A stretch of DNA of 22,564 nt from Cruorifilaria tuberocauda. Lineage: Eukaryota > Nematoda > Chromadorea > Rhabditida > Onchocercidae. Every line of letters begins with the position of its first letter. Positions within the stretch are counted from its first letter, which is position 1. Location: contig JABVXU010000748.1 of assembly GCA_013365365.1 (NCBI GenBank), positions 1 to 22,564 on the forward strand. The letters run 5' to 3'. Of this stretch, positions 1 through 10,540 are shown piece after piece. Made by a program: the position numbers and the translations under genes. The notes beneath the pieces are model-generated. The model was not told the DNA's origin. It made no database searches and saw nothing but the letters and a program-made list of their open reading frames with translations.

Positions 1-240
1 CTCTCTCTCTTATAATTTCAAAATATTGTCAAAAATTTATTTAACTTAACTTGCTTATTTAATACTACTTCTCTCTCTCTCTCTCCCTCTCTCTTTTTGT
101 CTTTCTTAAAATTTGAAAATCTTAATAAAACTTAATTTAATGCTAATTCTCTCTCTCTCTCTCTCTCTCTTCTATAATTTCAAAATATTGTCAAAAATTT
201 ATTTAACTTACTTAACTTATTTAATACTGATCTCACTCTT
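1..240. repeat. CT microsatellites and duplicated AT block
   Basis: CT tracts lie at 1-10, 71-94 and 149-171. The block after the first tract (AATTTCAAAATATTGTC and on) recurs about 162 bp later after the third tract, so the stretch is a diverged tandem duplication with CT tracts at its edges. Confidence 0.8.
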
Positions 241-500
241 CCATTTCAAATTTCATACTTTATTATTCAATTACCTTGACCTGTTAGTATAAAATTTTCT
301 TAAAACAACTTCTAGCATTTCCAATCTGAATGAAAAGTATTGTATCAGCTAATCAGCTAACTGTATTTGTGATCAGTGTAATTGATAAAGTTGAAATCAT
401 GCATTTAGCATATTGGCGCAAATTTACTTCAAATGCTAACTTTTCTTAGCAAATACAAAATGAAAATGTAATTGTGTTCTTTCAAGCATTTTAACAATTT

Positions 501-1190
501 CATTTATTTTTTTACATTTGACAATAATAGCTAACTTTCATGCAATTGGAAATCCTAAAAGGTAAAATGTTGTAATGAATTATTTTCAGGTTTTTTCATT
601 AAATAAAATGGAAAAGCGCATTTGGCGCGAAGAAGCGCATTTGATATTAAGGAAGGCACCTGGCGCAAAGTGGCACTTTTGGCATGACGAAGAGCATTCG
701 ACATGAAATGAACTTGGCATTAGGAAGCGCACTTGGTATTAAGCAGCGCACATGGCATTGAGGAGGGAGGGCACCTGTATGAAGGAGCGCATTCGACATG
801 AAGAAGCGCACTTGGCATGAAGAAGTACATTTGGCATTAAGAAGCGCACTTTATATTAAGCAGAGCACATGGCACGAAGAGGCGCTCTTGGCATGACGAA
901 GAACATTCAACATGAAATGCATTTGACATTAGGAAGCGCACTTGGTATTAAGCAGCGCACATAGCATGGAGAAGCGCATTTGTCGCAAAGACGCCTTCTT
1001 AGAATTCATAAACAAAGGCTTTTTTTGCACAATAATCAAATTAGATTGATATTTATTTTTTTTTCTTACATTCCACAGTAATAGCTGACTTTGATATAAT
1101 TGGAAATCCTAAAAAGAAAGGAAAAAATGTTGCAATGAATTCTTTGCGCGTAGCGCACTTGGCCATGAAGAAGCGCATTTGACACAAAGA
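501..1190. repeat. GCGC-containing satellite with flanking duplication
   Basis: 611-1000 is built of degenerate units of about 18-20 bp of the type GAAGCGCACTTGGCATTA. A higher-order period of 209 bp is visible: GGCATGACGAAGA at 681 and 890, and AGGAAGCGCACTTGGTATTA at 722 and 931. The segment before the array (501-585) is repeated in diverged form at 1050-1140, followed by a short stub of the array (1146-1190). No gene is seen in 1-2740. Confidence 0.8.
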
Positions 1191-1239
1191 CGCTTTTTTT
1201 GCACAATAATCAAATTGGATCAATCAACAATGACAAAAA

Positions 1240-1860
1240 TTTTAATTAACAATAACAATTTCGAAGAAATAGTTATAAGGCAATTAAAATTTCAAACAAA
1301 AATTAATCAAGCATTTGCTTGAAAAGGAAAAAAAATTTTCCGGAAATCACAAAATCGTAAACAAACAAGGATTTATTTTTGTTTTGTTGATTATTAAAAA
1401 AAGAAAAAAAAACGGAAATAACCGAAATATGAATCCGTTAATGCCGAAAAAAATGAAATCCGTATTTGAAGATGAATGAACGGAAAGAACATCTGATAAT
1501 TAATTTTTACACAGAAGGAATTATTTCAAAATTAAAAATTAGTGAAGGAAGAAACATGATCGGAAATATGATCGATAAACCAATGATCAAAATAAAAATA
1601 TGATCGAATGATCGATCGAGCGATCAAAATTTGCAGAAACAAGAAAAGAAGAAATTTTTAAAATCAATTTTTTCTCAAATTTAAATTTTGCAAAATTTTG
1701 CAAACGAAAAAAAAAAAGAACTTCAGAAATATTAAGAGATCGATGATGGATGAGTGAAGAAAATTGAATGCATGGCATCCTATTTGACATTTCATGGACA
1801 AATTGATAGCATTTGCAAATTATAAGCTTTCAAAATCAATAAAAGAATATAAGTAGTATA
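1240..1860. other. No gene seen
   Basis: A+T-rich DNA without a supported gene. A 67-codon minus-strand frame (1790-1587) and a 16-codon plus-strand frame near 1431 show no splice signals or recognisable motif. Confidence 0.6.
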
Positions 1861-1861
1861 G

Positions 1862-2100
1862 TATGAGACAAATGCGCCACATGCTATCAATTATAGAAAT
1901 TTTTTTCTTTTGACAAAATAATACTAAGTCAATTAAAATTTGCTATAATTGTTATTTTCAAGCTTCCAGAATTCATAATAAAAAAATCACTGTGTATAAA
2001 TAAGACTGTGAGACAAATGCGCCCACGTGATAGCATAGGCGCATTTGTCAATTTTGAGGAAAAATACTAATTCAACTGAAATTTGCACAATTTTTATTTT
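1862..2100. repeat. Diverged duplication with a 12-bp inverted repeat
   Basis: GAGACAAATGCGCC occurs at 1865 and 2010 and the following sequence is similar for about 100 bp (ATACTAA..CAA..AAATTTGC), a diverged 145-bp duplication. In the second copy GACAAATGCGCC (2012-2023) and GGCGCATTTGTC (2038-2049) form a perfect inverted repeat around a 14-bp spacer. The GCGC core relates it to the satellite at 611-1000. Confidence 0.65.
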
Positions 2101-2742
2101 TGAAACAATTATTTTAAATTCTAATCGTATGTTTTGTTTTGTATAAAAATACTATTATCTTAATTATTTTTACAAATCGTAGTTACAACATTAGAAATTA
2201 AATATTTAATTAAGTGATTAACTAAATAATTAAAGTAATTAAGTAATTGATTAAATATTTAATTAATAAGCATCTTGTCAAATTAAATTATATGTCAATT
2301 GAATAACGAAAACAGAATTTCCAAATGCACAAAATTATGAGCATTTTAATAATAACAATAATATTGGCGAGTATAAAAAGGTAAAAAAAAGTGAAATTCA
2401 ACTAATTAATATTAATTAATGAATATTCATTAATTAATAAGACTGATAAATGATTAGCTAGTATTGAAAATGAAACTGAGCGTGATTAAATTGGCAAAAG
2501 AAAAAACTTTTTGCTCTTGATAATAACTGATAAGAAGATTTGATAAGATGATTAAAACAACAACAAGCATGAAAATGAAATATTTAAATTTTGTAACAAA
2601 ATGAAAAAGTTTAATTTTTCAATTCGATCTGCAATATCGCATGGTTGGATATTGCTTGTTGCTATTGATTGAAGGAATGATCCAAATTAGATTCGTTTGA
2701 AATTAAATACGTAGGTATAATACGTAGGTAGAGCTCTAGCTA

Positions 2743-2812
<70 letters not shown>

Positions 2813-2821
2813 ATTGTTGTT

Positions 2822-2858
<37 letters not shown>
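2743..2858. repeat. GTT/CAA trinucleotide microsatellite
   Basis: About 38 GTT units with a GTC and a few ATT interruptions. On the minus strand this is a CAA tract that starts 4 bp beyond the stop codon of the Clc-like gene, so it would sit in its 3' UTR rather than encode polyglutamine. Confidence 0.95.
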
Positions 2859-2861
2859 GAT

Positions 2862-5800
2862 TTAAGCGCTTGTTACACGATATGCATGTTCACGAACGTA
2901 TGTTATGGGCGGTGATGTCCTGGATGATACACCATTGTATTTACCAAGAAGCGGGGGATCAGCATCGGAACGAAAATGTGCGCCAGAACTGAAGATAGGA
3001 ATTTGATCAGGTTTCCTGCAAATGCTCAATTGCTTTTGATCAGTAAAATTAATTTAGTAAAAATTTTTTAATCAATAAAATTTTCAAGTTTTCTTGAAAG
3101 AGATAGTTATTGATCAATAAAATTTTCAAGTTTTCTTGAAAGAGATAGTTATTGATCAATAAAATTTTCAAGTTTTCTTTAAAGAGATAGTTATTAATCA
3201 ATAAAATTTTTTAATCAATAAAAATTTTCAAGTTTTCTTTAAATATTCTAGAAATAGTTATTAATACTTTTTGATCATCGAAATTTTTTCAATCTTAAAA
3301 TTAAAGTTATTAAAAATTATTTTAATTTTGGTTTTGTACGAGAAGCTTGGAAAAATTAGCTTGATAATAAGCTCATTCTTGTAAAATCCATTATATTAAT
3401 TATTATTAATTGATTTTATTGATTCAAATCTAGAGTAAATCAATCGATTATTATCAATTGATTTTATTGATTCAAACCTAGAATTGAATCAATCGTTTCT
3501 GTTATACTTTTTAACTTGTTTACTTGTTTTACTTCTTATCAGATAAAATGCCAATGAAATTTGAGCCTGCTTAATAACTTTGTACTGTAAGCTAAAAGCA
3601 TAAGTTATAAAATTACTAAAGTTATTGACGATTATAAGTTATTAGTTATTAAAGATCGTAAGTTACTAAAGATAAAATTGTTTAAAATTATAAACATTTT
3701 TTTCTAATTAATACAAATAATTAAGTAATAGCAGTAAGTAATCTAATGTTAAGCTTATTATTAAAGAAATGAATTATTGAAATTTTCATAACTTCAATTT
3801 CATCGCAAGCATCTAATTTGAATAGCGAAAAATTTGATCATGTAAAAAATCGCTAAAAAAACTTACGTTCATTCGCATGATTTGAAAAAAAAAAACGATT
3901 AATTTTCAAATGATGAAAAATGATAAATGATAAATGATAAAATATCAATTTTAAATAAGTTTAAAATTTTTGAAAATTATAAAAATAAAATAAAATTTCG
4001 CTTGACTAGATTACTAAAAGGTTATAATTAATTCATTCATAGGAAATTTCAAGATAGTTAAATACATTAATCCTAATTAATAAATTATATGAATGAAAAA
4101 TGAAATTTAGTTTCTATACAAATCAGAAGAATGTCCTGATTCCGGATTAATTAAGATTGGTAATATATGACAGTTCAACAGTACGAGTGTAAAGTAAAGG
4201 TAGAGTAAAGTAAAAGGTAAAGTAAAGTAAAAGGTAAAGTAAAGTAAAAGATAAAGTAATGTAAAAGTAGAGTATTCGTCACCAAACTAAGTTGATATTC
4301 TCTTAGAATACTCTACTAGCTCATGGTATTCTTTATTAATCTAATCTAAATTCGTCACCAAATTCTATCTTCACGTAATACGTCAACGTCAAAAAAAAAT
4401 TTTTTTTCCACCAAGTATAATTTCCATCAAGCATAATTTTAAATTTATAAAATTTAAAAGATACCGTGTAGAATATCGTTCCGTGAAAAATTGATAAGTT
4501 GTTAGTAAGGCGAATACGAACGCTGCTAACCAACATAGCGTACCAATTAGATGTAAATAAAATGCATAACCAATTCTTTGCTAAAATATCATGATTGCAT
4601 GATTTGAAATTATAACCTTTAAATTTTAATTAATCAAATTTCAAGGAAATTAAAATTTTACATTTAAGTGAAAAAAACAATCAGCGAAAATTAAGGAAAA
4701 TATGAAATGAAAATTTAAAAAGTTATCATTAGTCATTGAGGGAATGGAAATTTAAAAAGTTATCATTAGTAGTTATCACTAAAAAGTTATCATCAATGAT
4801 AATTTAAAAAGTTATCATTAATTTTTGTATTTTAAAACATTTTTACATTTCTTAAGCATTGAATTTTTTTTTCCGAAATTTCTAAAAAAACTTTGAAAGG
4901 AAAAAATTCAATCCAAGTATAATTTCGCTAGTTTGAAACGCTAGTTACAGTATTTAAATTTATCAGTTAATTTTAATCAGTAATGATAAATTATTTAAAC
5001 TAACTTCATAGCTTCCAACCATTCCTTGTACAAAACGATTGTCCACTCTGTTTGCTGCCAGGAAAAAAACACCATCGGCAATTAATGATGATAACACTAG
5101 GATAATTGATTAATTAATAATCGATAATTAATTTTAACTTAAAATCAAAAAATTAAATTTAACTTAAAACCATATATTATTTTAAGATTTTTCCAAATTT
5201 TTACTACTATTTTGATAACTTTTTAAGCTTATAATTATTTTGAAACAAAAATTCAATTTAATTAAACTTAAAAATTTAAATTAAAATTAATTATACTTCA
5301 AATATGCTTAGTATATAAGTATATACTTTATTATTATTATTAAAATTCTCCAATTAACAGTTTAGTTTAATGTTATTAGTTATAAATGAAAAGATCGAAA
5401 TCTGTAAACATTCGTTTCTTTTTTGTTTTCAAATTTTAAATAACTTAAATTTGAATTATAATCAATTATTACAATTATAATTCAATTATTAAAATTATTT
5501 ATTAATTATTAAAATTTAAACTTATCGAATCTTTCTTATTATTAAAACTTTAGCTTATCAAGTCTTTCCTATCATCAAAACTTAAACTTATCAATTCTTT
5601 CCTATTACTATAACTTAAGCTTATCAAATCTTTCCTATTATTATAACTTAAGCTTATCAAGTCTTTCCTATCATTAAAACTTAAACTTATCAATTCTTTC
5701 CTACTATTATAACTTAAGCTTATCGAGTCTTTCCTATCATTAAAACTTAAACTTATCAATTCTTTCCTATTACTATAACTTAAGCTTATCAAGTCTTTCC

Positions 5801-7796
5801 TATTATTAAAACTTAAGCTTATCATGTCTTTCTTATTATTATAACTCAAGCTTATCAAGTCTTTCCTATCATTAAAACTTAAACTTATCAATTCTTTCCT
5901 ACTATTATAACTTAAGCTTATCAAGTCTTTCTTATTATTAAAACTTAAGCTTATCAAGTCTTTCTTATTATTAAAGCCTATCAAGTCTTTCCTATTATTA
6001 TAACTTAAACTTATCAAATCTTTCTTTTTATTATAACTTAAGCATACCAAGTCTTTCCTATTATTATAACTTAAACTTATCACTAAACTTATCAAGTCTT
6101 ATTATTATTAAAGCTTCAGCTTACCAAGTTTTTGTCATTATTAAAACCCAAGTTTATCAAGTAAGATATTTTGAAACAGTCAAATCAAAGTAAAAGTAAA
6201 ATTTCAGATGAAATATATTATAGGCAAAGAAAAACGAAGAAGCTTACAAGCTAGGAAAAGTGAAACTGTAAAAACAAATGCAGTTGGTCGAAAGCACGGT
6301 ATACAAACTCCGGTACATAATGCAATGAATGCAAGAAACTGTGAGAAGAGAATGAAAAAGAGAATTGCTTTATGCCATGCTGAAATGATAAGTTTTCTTC
6401 TTATCAGTGATAAGCAATCAATTATCTCAATGATAACTTATCAAATATGCTATGAATTTTTACAAATATTTCAACTGTCCGTTAGAATTTTAAAAATTTT
6501 TGAAGTTATTTTATAGCAAAATTACATTAATCTCCAATTTAATACATTGAAATAATTCAACCTAATTAATTTCAACTTAAAAATTTAAACAGCATAACTT
6601 AATTATTAAATGATTAATAAATATGAAATTAATAATGATAAAATATTCGATGAAAAATTACAACAATTATTGCAACTAAAATTTTGACAGAATTTTCTTA
6701 AATAATCAAGAAAACGAACTAAATCAATTTGATTAAATTTATGAAAATAAAAATCAAAAATTTAATTATACCTATTGTAAGCTTAATATATACTTAATTA
6801 ATTATGATTGTCTAATTAAAAGTTTGCTAAATTTTTGACTAATTTTATAAAAATTAAGAAAAACGCATTAAATTAAATTTAGAGAAATAAAAATTAAAAG
6901 TACTTAATTATAGACCTACTATATACTTATACGCTTAAATATACTTAATTAATATTAATTCAATTAAATTTATCGAAGTAAAAATTAAAAATATTGAATA
7001 CAGGTAAAAATACTTAATATAGGCTTACTATATAATTGTAAGCTTAATATACGCTTATTAAATACTTAATTAATTAATATTAATTCAATTAAATTTATGG
7101 AAGTATAAATTAAAAATATTGAATACAGGTAAAAATACTTAATATAGGCTTACTATATACTTACAAGCTTAATATACGCTTACTAAATACTTAATATTAA
7201 TTCAATCGAATTCATGAAAATATAAATTAAAAACACTTAATATAGACTTATTATATACTTATAAGCTTAATATACGCTTGCTAAATACTTAATCAGTAGT
7301 AATCAATTAAATTTATGGATGTAAAAATTAAAAATATTGAATACAGGTAAAAATACTTAATATAGGCTTACTATATACTTATAAGCTTAATATACACTTA
7401 CTAAATACTTAATTAATTAATATTAATTCAATTAAATTTATAGAAGTAGAAATTAAAAATACTTAATGCAAGTAAAAATACTTAACATAGACTTATTATA
7501 TACTTATAAGCATAGCATGCGCTTAATTAATTACATACTTAATTATCACTTAACTAATTAATTAAGATTCTCTAATTAATAGTTTAAGTATACCCCAAAA
7601 TCGATGATGTTCCGATTCACCGGCAGCTCCATCCTCATCGATATTATTGAGCGTTGATTCGATTACCATTTCTGCACTACGATCAAACTTGTACATACAG
7701 TGTAACGGTTCTTCAGCATAGAAATCGCCTACGGCAACAACATGCTTTTCAGCTCGTGTACAGTCCCACCAAAGACCATGCTTAATTAGTCGTACA
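2862..7796 (-). CDS. Clc-like (claudin-like) four-helix membrane protein, 5' end missing
   Basis: Five exons, in transcript order: 7796-7594, 6379-6248, 5096-5005, 4580-4465, 3015-2862 (stop TAA at 2864-2862). All four junctions agree in phase and use GT..AG, giving 230 residues. Exon 1 of the set carries GLWWDC and a later HCMYKFD, the claudin-type GLW..C..C signature of extracellular loop 1, then EHHRFW. Exon 2 reads AWHKAIL followed by helices 2 and 3. Exon 3 completes helix 3 and holds NRVDNRFVQGMVGSYE, a loop-2 pattern I recall from nematode Clc-like proteins. Exon 4 starts QRIGYAFYLHL and forms helix 4. Exon 5 is a hydrophilic 50-residue cytoplasmic tail ending RVTSA. The first exon (start codon, helix 1) was not found; the 7796 acceptor (AATTAG) is the weakest boundary. 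Likely role, inferred from family: junctional or channel-modulating plasma-membrane protein. Large introns hold tandem repeats. Confidence 0.85.
3071..3250. repeat. 42-bp tandem repeat
   Basis: Unit ATCAATAAAATTTTCAAGTT plus 22 further bases, two identical copies at 3071-3112 and 3113-3154, followed by two diverged copies with an insertion. It lies in the last Clc-like intron. Confidence 0.9.
4193..4271. repeat. GTAAAGTAAA short tandem repeat
   Basis: Repeats of AAAGTAAAGTAAAAGGT, period about 17-19 bp, four to five copies, in the last Clc-like intron. Confidence 0.75.
5525..6160. repeat. 33-bp minisatellite, open in the gene's sense strand
   Basis: About 16-18 units of CTTAAGCTTATCAAGTCTTT plus 13 bases. 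The minus strand, which is the sense strand of the surrounding Clc-like gene, is open for 181 codons (6095-5550), an 11-residue repeat of the type SLSYNNRKDLI. One shortened unit (about 5972-5998) is 27 bp, so the frame is preserved. It lies inside the intron between exons 6379-6248 and 5096-5005. Those exons join perfectly without it, so it is most likely not translated in the main transcript. Confidence 0.9.
6770..7530. repeat. Degenerate tandem array, unit about 120 bp
   Basis: The phrase TTCAATTAAATTTATGGAAG recurs with changes near 6958, 7082, 7200, 7302 and 7427, each followed by AATACTTAATATAGGCTTAC and ATAAGCTTAATATACGCTTA. It fills most of the Clc-like intron between exons 7796-7594 and 6379-6248. 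Confidence 0.8.
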
Positions 7797-8060
7797 CTAA
7801 TTAGTCGCATGAAATTTTATTTATAATAAAAATTACTAACTTATGCATAATTTGAAATTACAGTGATCATATTAGAAGTGAACATTCAGCATAGATAAAT
7901 ATTATAACAGTTATAAATGATGAATTGAATTTAGAGTTATTGATAATGATACTGATAAGATTAGATATCTAATTGATAAGTAAACCTAATAGCTTAAAGT
8001 AAATTTACCGGAAATGATTTTATCAATTTTCATCAAATTCTTAATTTACGAGCAAATCGT
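7797..8060. other. No exon found
   Basis: A+T-rich. The missing first exon of the Clc-like gene (minus strand) and the missing 5' exons of the methyltransferase (plus strand) would be expected in 7797-8577, but neither a membrane helix nor a SAM motif could be read here. Confidence 0.5.
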
Positions 8061-8233
8061 TTGCCGTAAACTGTCATCTGACAATGAAAAATTGAAATGA
8101 GATTGTAACTTAAATAACCTAATTCCGTCTGAAATTGTATATTCAAATTTTTACTTGTAAGTTAGGAATCAGGTTACTTAAGTTACAATCTGGTTTCAAT
8201 TTCTCATTGTCAGACAACGATTTACTACGGCAG
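8061..8233. repeat. Large imperfect inverted repeat (MITE-like)
   Basis: Left arm 8061-8126 and right arm 8165-8233 are reverse complements with few mismatches (shared core CTGACAATGA..AAATTGAAA..AGATTGTAACTTAA), loop about 38 bp. Weaker similarity continues outward for about 14 bp on each side. No transposase is present. It may be a non-autonomous element or a hairpin-forming intergenic sequence. Confidence 0.75.
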
Positions 8234-8577
8234 CACGGTTCATTCGTTATTCGGTGAAACTTGTGCGGATTTTATTGAACGGTGAGAAAACGCTAATAGC
8301 AGGAATTCCGTAATTCACGTAGCGTTTCCGGATAATACATACAGAGTAATGGATGATAGAGAAGTTACGTGATTCCTTATGTTTTATTACTAATCTTTCA
8401 CTAATGATAATTTTTATAATTATTAGCAAATGACCTTTTTACAATTGCTAAACTTTCCTTCCACCTATCTCTCCAACTCTTCTTTTAGGTTTTTCTTTTA
8501 CTTAATTAATTTTGCACTAATTCCCCATATATTACAAAGCCTTATTTGCTAGGATAGTCTGGCAAAAAATTATTTAG

Positions 8578-9908
8578 ATATACTTGGCTGATTATTTACC
8601 GCAAAATCGTAACGAATTAATTCAATGGAGAAATGGTCAAAGTTCATTTGATTGGACACCGGTGCTTAAAATGATTGGCTCAATTGAAGGTTCCGGTTGG
8701 TTGCAACTGAAGGAAATGGAAGAGTACACTAGGTCAAAGGTTGTCATTTCAATTATATAAATTAATATTTCTCTTTACGGATTGTAGAGAGGCGGAAGAC
8801 ATGACTAATATTAATTAATAAATATTAATTAAAAATTAATTAAGTTAATTAATTAGTTGAAATTAGGTTGAAGTTGAATTAAGTTGAAATATTTTATAAT
8901 TTTATGAAATTATTATATTTTTCAGAACAAATTATTACTTTAATTTTCTGCAGATTCGTTCAATTTTTTACTGTAACTGCCACAATAGACCATCGATAAA
9001 TGCTCCGAAGATTATTCAAAATAATTTTGATGTAAGTTAAGTTAATGAGTAATTAATTTCCTATATGCTATTTTATATTTAATATTTGATTTTTAATATT
9101 TCTATGAATTGTTTTGAAAGATGTATTTAATATACTGTATTTTTACAGAAATGTATGTAATAATTTTGTACTTCGATAATTAATTATTTAATTAATGAGC
9201 TTAAATTGAAAGCTTATTGAATCCTAAATTTGTTTGTTCCTTTGTTTTTTAAATTAATTAATATTTCAGATAGTTGTAAGCATCCTTTGCTTGGAATACT
9301 GTTGCAAGAGTGAGATGGAATATAAAGAAGCAGTAAGAAATGTTGCTGATCAAATAAAGCCTGGAGGTGAACTTTAACCTTATCAACTTTTCACTTTACC
9401 TTTTCTTTTCCTCTTTTAAAAATTATATGGTACTGTATTTTAATATAGAGTTTAATTCTAATTAATTAACTTAAATTGAAATTACGTAAAAATATTGAAC
9501 AAAGAAAATCTTAAAATTCATGTATTCTAAAATAGTAAAGGTGTTGTAAATTGAAATTTAATAAAATTTAATATTTGAAATTTTAACTTATGAAACTTTA
9601 AGCTTAAGCTTAAAAGGAATAATTAATTATTGAAATATTTCAATATTTAATTATTCAAGATAAAAATGAAAAACAAAAAGATTGCTTGATAATTAATGAA
9701 TTTTTTTCTAGGTTTATTTGTAATGGGCGGTGTACTAGAAGAGACGTGGTGTGCGTTTGGTGGACGTAAATTCACGTGTCTATATCTTACCGAAAATTTA
9801 TTATTTGAAGCATTACGTGAAAGTAATCTTTTGGTGGATGATGAGCAATCATGCATTTATTATTGCTCACAGGGTATTTTCCTAATTTGTTGTAAGAAGC
9901 AAATTTAA
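8578..9908 (+). CDS. NNMT/PNMT/TEMT-family N-methyltransferase, C-terminal part
   Basis: Four phase-compatible exons: 8578-8739, 8954-9031, 9270-9366, 9712-9908 (stop TAA), 177 residues. The order of motifs follows nicotinamide N-methyltransferase and its relatives: IYLADYLPQNRNEL then FDWTPVL and an IEG turn (NNMT has VTDYSDQN..EL and FDWSPVV); IVVSILCLEYCC, matching the NNMT strand before the active site; YKEAVRNVADQIKPGG; then LFVMGG, FTCLYL and a final SQGIFLICCKK. The Asp in LADY is the expected ribose-binding acidic residue. The family transfers methyl from SAM to small amines such as nicotinamide; the substrate here cannot be told. NNMT is about 264 aa, so roughly 85 N-terminal residues with the glycine-rich SAM motif are absent from any exon I could find. 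Either short exons were missed upstream (7800-8577) or the gene is 5'-truncated. TAG directly precedes 8578, so that exon cannot extend upstream. Confidence 0.8.
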
Positions 9909-10540
9909 ATGATAAATTTTGAAGTTCTAAGTTTTTACTGTTTATTCACTATTTACTTACAATTCGCTACTTACTTACTTTACTTTATTTACTATTTACT
10001 AAGTTTATAATTCGCTACTTACTTACTTTACTTTATTTACTATTTGCTATTTACTGTTTATTTACTAATTACTTGCAATTTACATTTATTTACTATTTAC
10101 TTACAATTTACTACTTACTTACTTTATTTACTATTTACTTACTTTACTTTATTTACTTTACTTACTTTACTATTTACTTTACTTATTACTATTTACTTAT
10201 ACTTATTTACTATTTACTGTTTATTTGTGCGAAGTTTAATGGTATTGTTTGCTTTGTGCTACAAAAAATGAAGAAGAAAGTATTTGACCAAAAAGAAAAA
10301 AGTGAATACTTAATTAAACAAATACCTAATAGTGCTTGATTACTGATTAATACTTAATTAAATAAGTATTAATAATAATAATTATTGTATATTCTATTCC
10401 GTCTAGGATATGAGTTGTTTGTTATTTACTATCTGAATTAATTGCTCATATTATGATTAGGGGAAAATTGCAATAGAGAAAGATTAAAGTTGATAGTTAA
10501 AGTTAAAGTTAAAGTTAAAGTTAATAAGTTACGTTTTTAT
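9909..10540. repeat. TTTACTTA low-complexity tract and AAAGTT repeat
   Basis: 9935-10222 is a pyrimidine-rich low-complexity tract of TTTACTTA/TATTTACT units; the open frames through it are composition artefacts. 10495-10523 holds five AAAGTT hexamers. No gene seen. Confidence 0.8.

Larger units (their letters stand above)
3016..4464. other. Last intron of the Clc-like gene
   Basis: A+T-rich intron with several repeat patches: the 42-bp array at 3071-3250, a two-copy AATTGATTTTATTGATTCAAA repeat near 3405-3480, ATGATAA repeats near 3910-3940, and GTAAAGTAAA repeats at 4193-4271. No additional exon is needed, since exons 4580-4465 and 3015-2862 join in phase 2. Confidence 0.7.

Noticed and set aside
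2205..2280. ATTAAATATTTAAT palindromic words
   Set aside because: Expected by chance in A+T-rich DNA; arms are short and composed only of A and T.
4462..4560. Resemblance of the WLAAFVFALLTTYQFFTERY segment to the first helix of a DEG/ENaC channel
   Set aside because: Once the preceding IGYAFYLHL and loop-2 exons were joined in phase, the segment fitted helix 4 of a Clc-like protein; no cysteine-rich ENaC ectodomain is present.
6208..6516. 102-codon plus-strand open frame
   Set aside because: It is antisense to the Clc-like exon 6379-6248, whose minus-strand reading matches the family and splices in phase on both sides.
8214..8400. Plus-strand frames reading TTIYYGSTVHSLFGETCADF or ARFIRYSVKLVRILLNG as the missing methyltransferase exon
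   Set aside because: Neither joins the 8578 exon in the required phase without a stop, neither shows the glycine-rich SAM motif, and the start lies inside the inverted-repeat arm.
9647..9856. 69-codon minus-strand open frame
   Set aside because: Antisense to the last methyltransferase exon, which carries the family C-terminal motifs.
10044..10339. Two overlapping plus-strand frames rich in Leu, Tyr, Phe and Thr
   Set aside because: Translation of the TTTACTTA low-complexity tract; no splice sites or motif.
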